Shown here: piece by piece, positions 1 through 10,307 of the stretch
Numbering within the stretch: the stretch's first letter is position 1
How the letters are laid out: each line of letters starts with the position of its first letter
Source: Epiperipatus broadwayi
Taxonomy: Eukaryota > Onychophora > Udeonychophora > Euonychophora > Peripatidae
Reading direction: 5' to 3'
Assembly: GCA_028023455.1 (NCBI GenBank)
Contig: JAQFVV010000282.1
Span: 777,713 to 841,712 of the forward strand
DNA: 64,000 nucleotides
Notes under the pieces: model-generated
What the model was told of the DNA's origin: nothing
Databases searched by the model: none
The model's input: only the letters and a program-made list of their open reading frames with translations
Position numbers and translations under genes: made by a program

Positions 1-121
1 GCTTGTAACTGTTATTAAAACAGGAAAAACTCACTATACATATTGTCATACATAGCAAACTAGAGTAATCAATGGATGCCTCAAGGCTTGTGCATAAAAT
101 CCCAATCTGGTGCCTACTCAT

Positions 122-166
122 CCAATATCCTCATTAGTTTCTGGCTTGTGGTCTTCATCAGTGAGG
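122..166 (-). ncRNA. Decayed hammerhead ribozyme motif, family A
   Basis: On the minus strand CUGAUGA and GAAAC are both present at the right spacing, with CCUCA before the core. The segment that should hold the GUC cleavage triplet reads CUAAUGAGG, so the cleavage site is lost. This is a relic of the motif that is intact at 63.3-63.5 kb. Confidence 0.55.
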
Positions 167-275
167 TGTTTTCAATTTAAGACTCATAATTTTGTAGTTA
201 AGTGAAGATAAAAGGTGGCTGCTGGAGGGTTGCATTAGATCCTAAGTGCTAGATGGAGTGCCCTCAGATCCAAGA

Positions 276-323
276 CTCCTCACTGATCAAGGCCACAAGC
301 CAGAAACTAGTCTGGGGATATTG
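276..323 (+). ncRNA. Decayed hammerhead ribozyme motif, family A
   Basis: This is the partner of the minus-strand motif in the other arm of the same palindrome. GAAAC, the GUC triplet and the stem I strand UGGGGA are kept. The core reads CUGAUCA instead of CUGAUGA: the G8 position, which takes part in catalysis, is changed to C. Self-cleavage is therefore not expected. Confidence 0.55.
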
Positions 324-440
324 GATGAGTAGGCACTGGATGGGGATTTTATGCACAAGTCTTCTGGCATCTATTGATTACTCTGGCTTAATTTTGAGTG
401 CCAGATGTGAAACCACCAGAATCAATCCTGGACATTGCTT

Positions 441-904
441 GGAAATTCATAAGAAGTTTGAGTAATCCTGGGACCTCCTGATCCCAAATAAGGTGCTCTA
501 CTACCTACACCAAACCACGCAGAGTACTTTCCAAATAATAAAATAATACTTCATTAATTAAAAAATTCCACAAGCACAAGTTTTCACCAAACAAGTTGCT
601 AAATTAAGCTAGACCATTGCCTAATTATTAAAATATTATTTTTCTTTTTGCAAACAAATATATATATTAATAATTAACTGTATAGACACCTTTAATAGTA
701 GAGATGTGATAATTATTTACATTTCTGTCAAACTTTTATTAAGCTGGCCCTCAAGTTTTTTATTCATCAATCTCTTATTTGTCTGGTTACTTAGAATCTT
801 TTTCCCTCTCTGACAAATTTATAAACTCCTTTCATCTGTTATTTTTATGTGCAGACTATACTTCTGTTGGTGTTTTTATATCTAGTGTCTGAACCTATCC
901 TAGC
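441..904. other. AT-rich DNA, no gene seen
   Basis: No coding-like island or clear repeat was recognised. The 3' part (about 780-904) is less AT-rich and may be the upstream part of the family H repeat. Confidence 0.4.
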
Positions 905-1085
905 ACTTCTCTGAGGAGTGCCAAAGCACGAAACCATGGTCAGAGGCTTGGGGGGGGAGGTCCTGACAGAGATATTTTAAATGCATTCTCTAGCTAAGCA
1001 TTTATCACAAAGCTTGTTAAGGAATTGGCAATCCTCATTGTTTATAACTTACAAGCTTAAGAGAATAGGGTCATGTGATCTATGA
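905..1085 (+). repeat. Family H hammerhead-bearing repeat
   Basis: About 180 bp match, in reverse orientation, the block at 59640-59815. Shared landmarks in order are a hammerhead motif, a run of G, 'cctgacagagatattt', 'taagcatttatcacaaagct' and 'acaagctta'. Both copies begin at or next to the ribozyme. No coding capacity is visible. Confidence 0.75.
906..946 (+). ncRNA. Hammerhead ribozyme, family H, complete core
   Basis: Every conserved element is present. Stem I is CUUCU (906-910) with AGAGG (942-946), one U-G pair. The core CUGAGGA is 911-917. Stem II is GUGC, loop CAAA, GCAC (918-929), with the preferred G-C closing pair. GAAA follows at 930-933. Stem III is ACC, loop AU, GGU (933-940). 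The predicted cleavage triplet is GUC, with cleavage after 941. This is the type I arrangement (open stem I) with very short stem III, as described for PLE and retrozyme hammerheads. The second copy at 59.8 kb shows a compensatory change in stem II. Activity is inferred, not shown. Confidence 0.85.
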
Positions 1086-1374
1086 CTCTTATTTTGACTA
1101 TTTATATATCTATATTTATGTGAAACTAAACAAATGGTTTTAATATATTTTAATTAAATGAAATTTTAAATTCATTTTTACAATAAAAATTTAAAATGGA
1201 ATGTTTTCAAAGTGATGTGTGAATGCACGTACACAAAGAAACATGCATTTAGAACATATGGTATAATTGTGAAAATTGTTAATGGTGCTGATGTAATTAA
1301 ATATAATTAATATTTATTTATAACTTAAGATTTGAAATACCAGGCACTCTTAAAACCTGGAGCCTAATTGTAAA
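1086..1374. other. AT-rich DNA, nothing recognised
   Basis: I see no gene, splice-bordered island or repeat match in this stretch. Confidence 0.4.
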
Positions 1375-1474
1375 TATAGAGAATTTCAACTCAGACTTTC
1401 AAGCCCCTTCACTCTCCACATTATCTCATACTATCGATACACATAACCACATACATGCAGAAAAGACAAATAAT

Positions 1475-1519
1475 CACCAATATCTGTATTTTGTGCTAAA
1501 CCAGCACACATCAGTTGGT
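1475..1519 (-). ncRNA. Decayed hammerhead motif, family B
   Basis: The minus strand reads CCAA, CUGAUGU, GUGCU, GGUUU, AGCAC, AAAA, then a stem ending in UUGG. Stem I and stem II pair well. The core has A9 changed to U and G12 changed to A, so this copy should be inactive. Confidence 0.55.
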
Positions 1520-1695
1520 CCAGATTACTATCTCCTGTACATATATATAATCAGTGCTCAGTTTATATTAATAAAACAAATCCTTACACTTTATTGGACA
1601 TGCTTCAACCTACTCCAATCTCCGACTCTTCAGTCATCCATACAATCTGATGATAGAATTCTTTAAATGCCATGCTAATGCCACTATTGTCATGC

Positions 1696-1739
1696 CCAAC
1701 TGATGAGTGCTGGTTTAGCACAAAATACAGATATTGGTG
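1696..1739 (+). ncRNA. Hammerhead motif, family B, one core change
   Basis: CCAA and UUGG form stem I. CUGAUGA is intact. Stem II is a perfect five-pair hairpin, GUGCU with AGCAC around loop GGUUU. GAAA reads AAAA: the C-G step at the stem II/core border has become C-A, as expected from CpG decay. The copies at 17.7 and 18.2 kb show the opposite decay (T-G) at the same step, which points to an ancestral C-GAAA. Confidence 0.65.
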
Positions 1740-1815
1740 ATTATTTGTCTTTTCTGCATGTATGTGGTCATGTGTATCCATAGTATGAGATAGTGTTGAT
1801 AGTGAAGGGGCTTGA

Positions 1816-2301
1816 AAGTTAGTTTAAATCCTCTATATTTATAACTTTTAAACTTATCTGATAATAATACTATACATATTTAATCTTTTGATTGTGGGTT
1901 TAAATTGGGTTAAAATTTAATTTTAAATAAATGTTATTACTTAACTTTTAAGACTATAGGGGCAAAAAATAAATTTATATTTTAATTTAGGATTCTCAGA
2001 AAAGATTAATGTTATTATATAAGACTTTTTGGTAGTTATGGTAGTTATCTTGTCTCCCAAGCTTAGCAACCATTTTTCTTACTTATACAGTTTCAAGGGC
2101 ACAATAAATATTTAAAACAAAATGACTGATAAGAAGCAGTCATATTTAATATTTACAGTTTTTTTTTTTTTTGTTATTGTCATTTTAAAGAAAGAAACTT
2201 TTTTTCAAAAATTAATTATAATATTTCCACTTTATTTATTATTATTTTTTTATATTAATTCAAGTATTATATTGTTCCCATTAATGCAGATTTTTTGTTA
2301 G
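1816..2301. other. AT-rich DNA with poly-T run
   Basis: A T homopolymer lies at about 2160-2172. Nothing else is recognised. Confidence 0.4.
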
Positions 2302-2405
2302 GGCAGGATCCCGTATTACTCCAATGCATACTGTTCTGTCAAAGGAAGATCCCAAACTTACATCATTTTGCCAAAATGATAGTCAGCAAAATAAAGATAC
2401 TGAAT
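2302..2405 (+). CDS. Possible host exon, unknown gene
   Basis: A pyrimidine-rich acceptor (ttttttgttag) ends at 2301. The frame starting at 2303 stays open for about 46 codons to a TGA near 2443 and reads like protein, with mixed charged and polar residues (for example SRITPMHTVLSKEDP). A possible donor, GTAAAC, begins at 2406; if unused, this would be a terminal exon ending at the TGA. The phase does not match the exon candidate at 6316 without an intervening exon. No family was recognised. Confidence 0.35.
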
Positions 2406-2469
2406 GTAAACAAACTACAACAATGTTCGGAGCATGTTGACATTTACATGTTATAATATATATATATAT

Positions 2470-5369
2470 TGTACCAGCCAAATATATATTTTCCACCCAA
2501 CACAACCTGAACCCATGACCGGACTTCAAACCCAGTCAAATCAAAGACCAAACTGAATTTGAACCCAATTCATAAGCTCAGATCAAAACCTAATGGATAA
2601 TACATATTAATGGCACATGATTATGCACCAGGAACTAGCTCAATGGATGTGATGATTACTGAGACCACTTATCTGACTCTAATTTAGGTATGATAAAACG
2701 ACTATGGATATTTCTGAATAAATTCACATATATATATTTGGGTTGCCAATACAAACAGTGAGCACAAATATAATAAAACTAATTAAGAAATAAACAATCA
2801 AACCAAGTATGTATATAAAATATTTAATAATAAGCAAATATGTGTACAAACATTTATGGTGAGTATTATAAGTTATCTCTAGTCTTGGGAACGTGAAATT
2901 ACAATATACAATAAATAATGGAAGTCCTATTCATATGCCAATAATTAATAAGTAAGTATTTAAGAAATATATTTGTCTATGCCCCAACAAAGTAGACAAA
3001 GGTAAATAAAGGTATTTATGGTGTTTGTGCCAATTATTACATATATTATTCATTATCTGGTATTTTATTTGGAAAAGAAAATATAATTCTAATTTTATGT
3101 AAGAAAGATGTGAGATTCATTTTTCACACATCCATAAATCAATTCATGAAAGGCATGATAAATACATAGGGTATAACTTCAATACTTAACAAAGAAAATT
3201 ATTTAAATTATCGATAAATATAAAATTGTTTGATTTTAATGAAATCAATTCATTATGATTTATAAAGCAAAAGAGTGGGCTTTTATTTGAACTAAGAAAT
3301 AAATGACACTAACACATTACAAGCAGCAAAACGAATATGAAATAAAGTAGTTTGTCAGTGATTTAAAAAATAGAAGGGTGGCTTGTACTTAACGAGTCCT
3401 TTCTGCCCTACGAATGATCCATGCAATATGGAGAAAGCCAGGTCGGGACACAGCCACGAACCTTTGGTGTTCCAATACAGCAACGAGCGAGGGAAGAAGT
3501 GATTTCTTCCTATATATTTAAAATATCAATAATATCATCGATATGACAAACCTAAGAAGCAAGAGGATGGCTCGTGTTACCAACGTTCTGAATGGTGATG
3601 ATATAATGATCATTATATTTGATTAATAAAGCCCAAATTATATAATAAATGCTTAATGTAATGACCTGATCATATCAGATTAAAATCAAACTTACTTGGA
3701 GCAAATGTGCTTAAATGCAATTATATAATTATAATAATAATTACCCTTTGTCATGCCCTTCCAGAATACAAACATAAAATACAAGATTTAAATTAGAATA
3801 TATTTATTTTATTTTCCTTATTAATCTTTCATAAAACATTAATAAATGTGATCAATATGAATAACTAATTTTGTATAACTTCAATAAAATAACCGGGAGT
3901 ATAGGTTATAGACTGAGTTATAATACTTCTCAGCCATTGGTAAAATCATATCAAGTATTAAATAAATCCTTCAACTCGATAATTAATAGAACCGTATTAA
4001 TTTAGTTCTAACGAGCAGTAATTAATCTATAAAATTTAATGCAATGCTATTTTCTTAAAGTGAATTTAAATGAGAGAGATTATTATCTAGTTGAAAGTAT
4101 TACTGGCATATTATCACCAATAAATGATATTAATAATCATTCAAATAAATATAATTAAAGTTAGTTCAAATAAACCGCCATAGTAGGAGAAAAGAAAGTT
4201 AACAATATATTAATTTTAAGACTAGAGATAATAAAACAGAGAATTACTATAATAAAATTTAACACATTATAAAATGAATAGAGAAATTTAGACAGTAATT
4301 AAATTATGGTTTGAGATAGAGTTCATGAACAGTCCAGAAAGTTGTGGTTTATAAAATAAAAGGTTACCAGTCCTTCCATGGCTTGCTCATTGATTCAGGA
4401 ATATAGAGTCCGATTGGATTTAGGAGACAATGTAGGTGCGCACTTGATTTGTGTGAATTTCATTTTATGGATCAGTTTCCTTATGTATTTCAGCAGCTTA
4501 AGATTAGTATTGGAAATTTCTATTTAGCAGCTACATTTTGAAGATCTGTGGAGAACTTCGTGGTCCAGCAATCAGATCCCCAAAGTTAACCACGTACCAT
4601 GCTGAAAATGCTATTAAAAATCATGGTTAAAACTGACATAGTTTCTGGTGGCATTTCTTCTTAAAACAGTAATGGCTTTTTATGGAAACTTTTCCGGGGT
4701 TTTTATACTTTTTCCTATGGTTTCCCTCCCATTCTGATCTTGATGCCTTAAGGCTAAAGCTTTTACATTATTACAAACCAAAATTTTCTCTAATTGATTT
4801 CCCATCCATTCCTCCAATAAGACTTTCAAATCCATTAACTTTGAATTCATTTTCTATTTAGAAAATGAATTTGTAAAATCTGAACAAATGATTTTAATTA
4901 AGAACTGTCCTTACAGTTTTAAATTATCATTTTAACTAATTAATAAAATATTCCCTATTGTCTTTGGGAAAGAACGATCTGAAAGCTTATCGAAAAATTG
5001 TAACTTTTAATCACATAAATTTGAACAAAATGGTAAAATATGAAATAAAACATTCTGATGCAATGAAACTTTATAACGAATTTATATTTAACTATTTACA
5101 AATATATACGTACAATCCACATAATTAAAATAGATATTTTTCATATTTTATAATGAGGTAATTAATAACATTAACAAATTTAAACATAATATAATTAGCT
5201 TCAATAAATACCTAAATAATAACCTCAATTTTAACTGAAAATAACGTGTATTGCAGATAGTATAAAATCTCATTACATTCAGAAATATTCATTGTTAGTG
5301 ACAGGGTTTGAACTAGGTTAAAGGTGGGACCTCATGAAGCTCGGATCAAACTTAGATCCGACCGCTTCA
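2470..5369 (+). mobile_element. Solo-LTR-like block inside a TA microsatellite
   Basis: The block starts TGTACC and ends TTCA directly inside a broken (AT)n run. ATAT stands on both sides (2466-2469 and 5370-5373), as a 4-bp target duplication would. The terminal bases match those of the LTR element at 51.2-58.2 kb read on its coding strand (TGTACC to GGTTCA). No frame of useful length and no second LTR were seen, so a solo LTR or a non-coding derivative is likely. GC-richer patches at 3380-3600 and 4365-4700 could be promoter or leader parts. At about 2.9 kb it is long for an LTR, and sequence homology to the other element was not established. Confidence 0.4.
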
Positions 5370-5389
5370 ATATATATATATATATATAA
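5370..5389. repeat. (AT)n microsatellite
   Basis: A TA dinucleotide run on the right border of the LTR-like block; the left border has the matching run at about 2457-2469. Confidence 0.8.
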
Positions 5390-6070
5390 TTGCAATAAAC
5401 CTTCTGAATGGAATTTATAATTGATTTATTATTTTTTTAAAACTTAACAACTAATACATATTTGTTAAAATAAAATAAAACATAGCTGGCAAGTTTGGGA
5501 AAAAGGATAACACATAAGTGCTGACTTTTTCAATAAATATAACTTTCAAAGAATGAATTAATTGAAACATATAACTAGTCAAAACTATGCTATAAAATAA
5601 CTATATATATATATATAGTTAAGATAATGTGCCAAGAAATGAATGGCAGAAAACAAAAAATCAAAGAGGCCTGTCTGGTTTGCTGTGCAAAATGAATACA
5701 TAATGAATCAAAGAGTCATTAGCATTCAAATTTTTAAAAAACGAGACTCTTAAATCATTTACGATGAACTTCAAAATTATTGATAATCAACTATTATGAT
5801 ACTTACGTGTTAAAAATATACTTGGTATTTAATTTGTTTTGTTCTCTGTTATAATGTTTTTCATATATATATATTATCTTAAAATAAATTGAATAACAAC
5901 CAAGTGAAAAACATTTGATTGTGGTTTCCCATTGTTTGTTATCCATTGCAGAATCTTATTTTAATAGCTTTATTACAAATTTTAATATAATGATTATATC
6001 AGTAAGATTTTTATGTATTCAGAACAGGTTATATTTACCTCTTTAAGGAGAGTTATTTACACTTCTTTGT
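5390..6070. other. AT-rich DNA with short TA runs
   Basis: Short TA runs lie near 5603-5618 and 5863-5873. No gene is seen. Confidence 0.4.
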
Positions 6071-6074
6071 ATCA

Positions 6075-6262
6075 ATAATTTCAGTCTCTGTAGTCAAGTT
6101 GCAATCTTTAGTGTCTATACAAATATACAGGACCATAAATAAAGGTTGGATTGCAACTTTATTGTTAAGCGGAGGTTACCATGCCAACAGATTGAGATTG
6201 TTCATTGTTATTGATATTGAGATTGTCTAAGTGTTGGCTGATTTCTATGAAATTATATATAT
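6075..6262 (-). repeat. Family F repeat, single copy
   Basis: This block matches the complement of the tandem units at 44.0-44.6 kb. Shared pieces include 'caagttgcaatctttagtgt', 'aacagattgagattgtt' and 'attgtctaagtgttg'. Its function is unknown and no core of a known ribozyme is visible. Confidence 0.6.
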
Positions 6263-6315
6263 AACTTCTGATTCATTTTATTAAACAATTGATTTATTTA
6301 CTATATTTTAAACAG

Positions 6316-6456
6316 ATATAGATTTGCAGCTTTGCCTACCAAGTCGAGTGCTTCGACCGATAATCGTTTACAACCTCGTATTTCGCTCAAGTTATTTCCA
6401 AATTCTGAGATTTTGGTCAAAGAAAATTTTAAATATCAACAAATTCTTGGTATATG
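6316..6456 (+). CDS. Probable internal host exon, unknown gene
   Basis: A 141-bp island is bordered by a good acceptor (tattttaaacag ending at 6315) and a near-consensus donor (GTAAGT-like, beginning at 6457). The frame from 6317 is open throughout, with one base before and two after, so the exon length is a multiple of three. Codon use looks coding, and base composition is visibly richer in G and C than the flanks. The 46 full codons include the stretches PTKSSASTDNRLQPR and SLKLFPNSEILV. I do not recognise the protein. No other exon in the same phase was found nearby, so introns would be long. A fragment of an old element is the alternative. Confidence 0.5.
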
Positions 6457-7329
6457 GTAAGTGGACATTTAAATTACTGTATTAAAAATTACTTCAGACT
6501 ATACATAGATTATATTATTTTGAATGAAATAATTTACATATACTTCCTGTGCACTTAATAATTAATTATAACTCTTAATGCTCAAAATAATGTTGAATTT
6601 ATAATTGTGTCTTTTTATACAGTATAATTTTCATTTAAATATAAAAATTTCAAAAAATATAATATATGGGCACACATGCAAAATGTGGATATTTTAACAG
6701 TCAATCCATTAATATCATCTAGTAGATATCTAGCCTAAGAATAGGATATGATTAAGAAGGAAGGAGTTGGAAGAAGAGCAAGGTGCTTTCAATTTATTTA
6801 ACTGGCAAATGGCCAGAAAGCACTCACTTTTTAATTATGAAGACATTTTCATCATCCATTCTTTTTTAATTGACTATTATTGAGTTCATGCAGAACATAG
6901 AAGATAATTTTTTTCTTCACACCTCTATGCCACCTACTGTAGGATTTTATTACTAATATATGCTGTATGATAGTGCTTCAGAAATTCCTAAACAATGCTA
7001 TACTAGATCCTGGAACTGTGCCAATGGATCTTTAAGGTCTAATACATTTTTCCTAAAGGATCCATCATTTACTTTTTGTAACTTTCTAGTTATCATCTCA
7101 AATTGGAAACATAAATGTTTTCAATCTAAGCCAAATCTATAGAACCCAAAAGATTTGGTCATTCCTGGGCTAAACTAATATTGTTAACTTACTATAAATA
7201 TAATTTTTTAACTTGAGAGCACATTTCAAATTTCATGAAAAGCTTTTAAAGTGAATGCTATTTATTTAAATTCATACAAATTTAAGTATTTTAAGATCAT
7301 CTAAATTATCATTATTAAACCACTAAACA
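6457..7329. other. Probable intronic or intergenic AT-rich DNA
   Basis: Nothing recognised. The 60-codon frame at 6960-7142 has no coding character. Confidence 0.4.
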
Positions 7330-7490
7330 TCACATGATCACTACTTCTTATGCTTTCTCATAACTGTTATTAAAATGGGCAAAACTCTCCAGACAGTAGC
7401 GCCACACAATGCAAGCTAGAGTAATTAATGGATGCCAGAAGGCTTGTGTATAAAATCACTATCTAATGTCTACTCAGCCAATATTATTAT
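7330..7490 (+). repeat. Family A arm, partial
   Basis: One arm of family A: 'catcacatgatcac', 'aaaactctcca', 'gtaattaatggatgccag', 'aggcttgtgtataaaat'. It stops before the hammerhead segment and has no inverted partner. Confidence 0.7.
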
Positions 7491-7774
7491 TTCAAATGCA
7501 ATAAAATCTTATGAAACTAATACACATTCAAATCAAATATTATATATATATATATATAATAATTAAAATGTTGAAAGTGAGAAAAATAAAATCTTACTGC
7601 ATCGTATATCTTTAAGAGAAAATTTACATTCTATTTCTGTGATGTTTGTTTTTTTTAAAAATATTTTCAAAATATTATAAAAAAAATAAAATAAAATATA
7701 CAAAATTCTTTTCAAGTTTCTATTCTGTCATTTATCTAATCAAAATTACTCCAAATTCAGCATTCAAGCAGACT
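7491..7774. repeat. AT-rich DNA with TA microsatellite
   Basis: A TA run lies at about 7542-7559. The rest holds nothing recognised. Confidence 0.6.
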
Positions 7775-8912
7775 AGCCAAGAAAATAAACTCTAAAACAC
7801 TACCAATGGTTTCACTTTTGCAAGCTGAAGGTTTTCCTGATGACTACTGGTGGACAACCATTCTTCATAAGCATTTGTTCTTCTGAACAAACCTCCTTTG
7901 CTCTGTTCTATAGTGATAGTACAATTCCTTGTTTAGTGCTTCTTGTATGATTGGATTATATGCTAAGTACTTGCCAGTGTGGTTGGTTTCCTATACACTG
8001 TTTTTACATTGCCCTGAGGACATCTTGTCACAAAAAATCCAAGAATGCCATTTTTTGTTCTTGTTCTGATGCCATTGTGAATTTAATTGCAGGAGATATG
8101 TTGTTAATATGCATCCAGAATGACTATAATTTCACCTCACCATGTGGCCATACCACAAATATATCATCAACATATCAAAGCCACACTTTAGGTGGACATG
8201 GAATAGTATTTATGGATGTGATTTCAAGTTCTTCCATCCCTTGATTTTGTTGGAAGAATGCTGAGTTATATTGAAAGTATATTGTTGTTACACAGAATGT
8301 TAATAATTCAATTATATTATCAATAGGTAGAGCTGTTCTAATTTGTAGACTATTATCATAATATAACCTTTTCTTTACAATAGACAATGCCTCATCACAT
8401 GGTATACATTTGTAAACAGACTTTCCACATCAAACCTTACCAATATGTCAGTTCTTTCCATTTTCATGTTCCTGACTAATTCTACAAAGTGCTTAGAATC
8501 CCTGACGAAAGACTGTGTCCTGTATGCCAATGGACTAAGAATTTCAAGAAGAAATCTTGACAAATTTTGACATGGTAAACTTCTAGAACTAACAATAGGT
8601 CTTAATGGAACATTGTCTTTATGGATTTTAGGCAGTCAGGTGAGGAATCTTGCTGAAATATGAAGTTAATTTTCTTTTTTCTGAATCACTGAAATACCTG
8701 CGATGTTTCTGGAGTAATGCTTGTAGTTTTACCTCTGTATTTGGAATTGGATTTTTTGCTACTATTTTGTATTGGCCAGCTGTGAGATGACCTTGTATTT
8801 TGTTATCATAATCAGTTTTATTCATTACAACTGTAGTGTTACCTTTGTCAGCAGGAAGAATGATTATAGATGTATCCTGTTTGAAATATTTAGTCACTTT
8901 CCTTTCATCACA
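7775..8912 (-). pseudogene. Penelope-like RT, 5'-truncated inverted copy
   Basis: Minus-strand fragments in order give a Penelope-like reverse transcriptase. At 8897-8628 is the early RT block with ILPADKGNTTVVMNKTDY. At 8563-8375 is the block ending DVESLFTNV. At 8387-8175 is the segment NIIELL...PPKVWL, in which the stretch around the G-S-P-L motif is deleted. Then at about 8020-7815 come pieces of the thumb region (TVYRKPT). Frames shift several times and the YVDD box and endonuclease are not intact. The 5' side abuts the 5' side of the plus-strand copy at about 8912, so the two copies are head to head. The copy cannot encode a working enzyme. Confidence 0.8.
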
Positions 8913-10060
8913 TGAATATCTGTTTACAAATATGCCATGTGATGAGGCATTGTCTATTGTAAGGAAAAGATTATATGATGATAATAGTCTACAAACTAGA
9001 ACAGCTCTACCTATTGATAATATAATTGAATTATTAACATTCTATGTAACAACAACATACTTTTAATATAACTCAGAATTCTTTCAACAAAATCAAGAGA
9101 TGGCCATGGGATCATCACTGTCACCCTTGCTCAGCGACATTTACATGGAAGAACTTGAAACCGCAGCCAAAAATACTACTCCATGTCCACCTAAAGTGTG
9201 GCTTTGATATGTTGATGATATTTGTGGTATAGCCACATGGTGAGCCTAAAATTACAGTCATTCTGGCTGCACATTAACAATATATCTCCTACAATTAAAT
9301 TCATAATGGAATCAGAACAAGAACAAAAATCGGAATTCTTGGATGTTCCAAGACTTCCTCAGAGCAATGTAAAAACAACAGTGTATAGGAAACCAACACA
9401 CATTGGCAAGTACTTGGCATATACATCCAATCATACAAGAAGCACTAAACAAGGAATTGTACTATCACTATGGTACAGAACAAATGAGGTTTGTTCAGAA
9501 ACCAGTGATTTGGAAAAAAAGATTCACATAGAACAAGTGCTTATGAAGAATGGTTATCCATCAGCAGTCATCAGGAAAACCTTCAATAGGCAACACAAAG
9601 AGACACCAAAAGAGAAAACAATTATTGGTATGGTAATATAACCATACATACCAGGAATGGCAGACAAATTAAAGAAAATCTGCAGTCAATATAACATTAG
9701 AACTGCTTTCCAAAGCCATACCACACTTCAAGAAATGCTTACTTTCTCTAAGCCTAAACTGGAAATGCTGAAGAACAAAAACTGTGTCTATGAAATACCA
9801 TGTGAATGTGGAAGGAAATACATTGGTGAGACCTGTAACCTTGTTGAATTGTGATTGAAAGAGCACAAACTAATGGTTAAAAAAGGCAAGACCAATGTGT
9901 CTACCATATCAGATCATGTATGTACTAATTTTTATATGTTTAATTGGAAAATACAAAGCTATTGGATAAAGAAGAAAAAATGCATAGAAAAAAATTCAAG
10001 AAAGCTGCTCATATGACAATGATAAATAATGCTATAAGTCAACCCAGTGTGGCAATACAC
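8913..10060 (+). pseudogene. Penelope-like RT and GIY-YIG endonuclease, broken
   Basis: The plus strand begins inside the RT at LFTNMP (about 8920) and continues through MAMGSSLSPLL (about 9100) to the catalytic box YVDD (about 9208). A TGA stop stands just before the box. The thumb follows at 9222-9641. An endonuclease of the GIY-YIG type is at 9657-9855, with CVYEIPCECGRKYIGETC as the GIY-YIG-equivalent motif and cysteine pair. A frame break near 9642 and a stop near 9852 disrupt it. RT followed by GIY-YIG is diagnostic of canonical Penelope-like elements. The N-terminal RT part is absent. The tRNA-like and hammerhead-like segments follow directly at 10120-10515. Confidence 0.85.
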
Positions 10061-10199
10061 AATGTATGGAAGCCTTTAATTAATCTTGCTCTTAGGAAAA
10101 AAAACTAATTAGCCTCGATAAAAAAATTGAAGGACTCAGGAGGATTTGAACCAACACTCATATATAAATATATCAAATTTCTACTTTATGTTGCTTTTG

Positions 10200-10285
10200 A
10201 CAGAATAGCTCAATTGGTAGAGCATTTGTCTTAAATTCGATATTCAAGCATCTAAAGGTGCCAGTTCAACTTCTAAACGAATATT
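10200..10285 (+). other. tRNA-like segment in PLE 3' region
   Basis: TAGCTCAATTGGTAGAGC (10206-10223) matches an internal A box and D-arm of a tRNA gene. AGTTCAACTTC near 10263-10273 is a weakened B box. The spacing suits a leucine-type tRNA with a long variable arm. The acceptor stem does not pair convincingly, so this is a tRNA relic or mimic, not a tRNA gene. It could act, or once have acted, as an RNA polymerase III promoter. Confidence 0.6.
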
Positions 10286-10307
10286 GTCACTGTGAATATA
10301 GGCCAGC

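Larger units (their letters stand above)
1..440. repeat. Family A fold-back retroposon, cut by window start
   Basis: The left arm (about 20-170) and right arm (about 230-395) are inverted copies of one another. Each arm contains the block 'cacaagccagaaact' and the ending 'attgattactctgg' or its complement. The middle (about 215-275) is a non-palindromic spacer. Each arm carries a decayed hammerhead motif. The same fold-back recurs at 23, 33.1, 60.8 and 63.2 kb, where it is flanked by direct repeats. No coding capacity is visible; the 70-codon frame at 253-465 is incidental. Confidence 0.8.
1375..1815. repeat. Family B fold-back retroposon with two inverted hammerheads
   Basis: The left arm (about 1375-1520) is inverted relative to the right arm (about 1690-1815). 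The spacer contains the internal part of the ~470-bp family B unit seen at 17.6-19.6 kb. The outer ends 'tatagagaatttcaac' and 'tttaaatcctctata' are inverted versions of each other. Each arm contains one hammerhead motif, pointing in opposite directions. Confidence 0.75.

Noticed and set aside
8836-9066. Plus-strand frame of 76 codons as a gene
   Set aside because: Its first part is the antisense of the inverted PLE copy; only the part after about 8913 belongs to the plus-strand RT.
10200-10285. Functional tRNA-Leu gene
   Set aside because: The acceptor stem does not pair, the B box is weak and the block is part of a repeated PLE tail.
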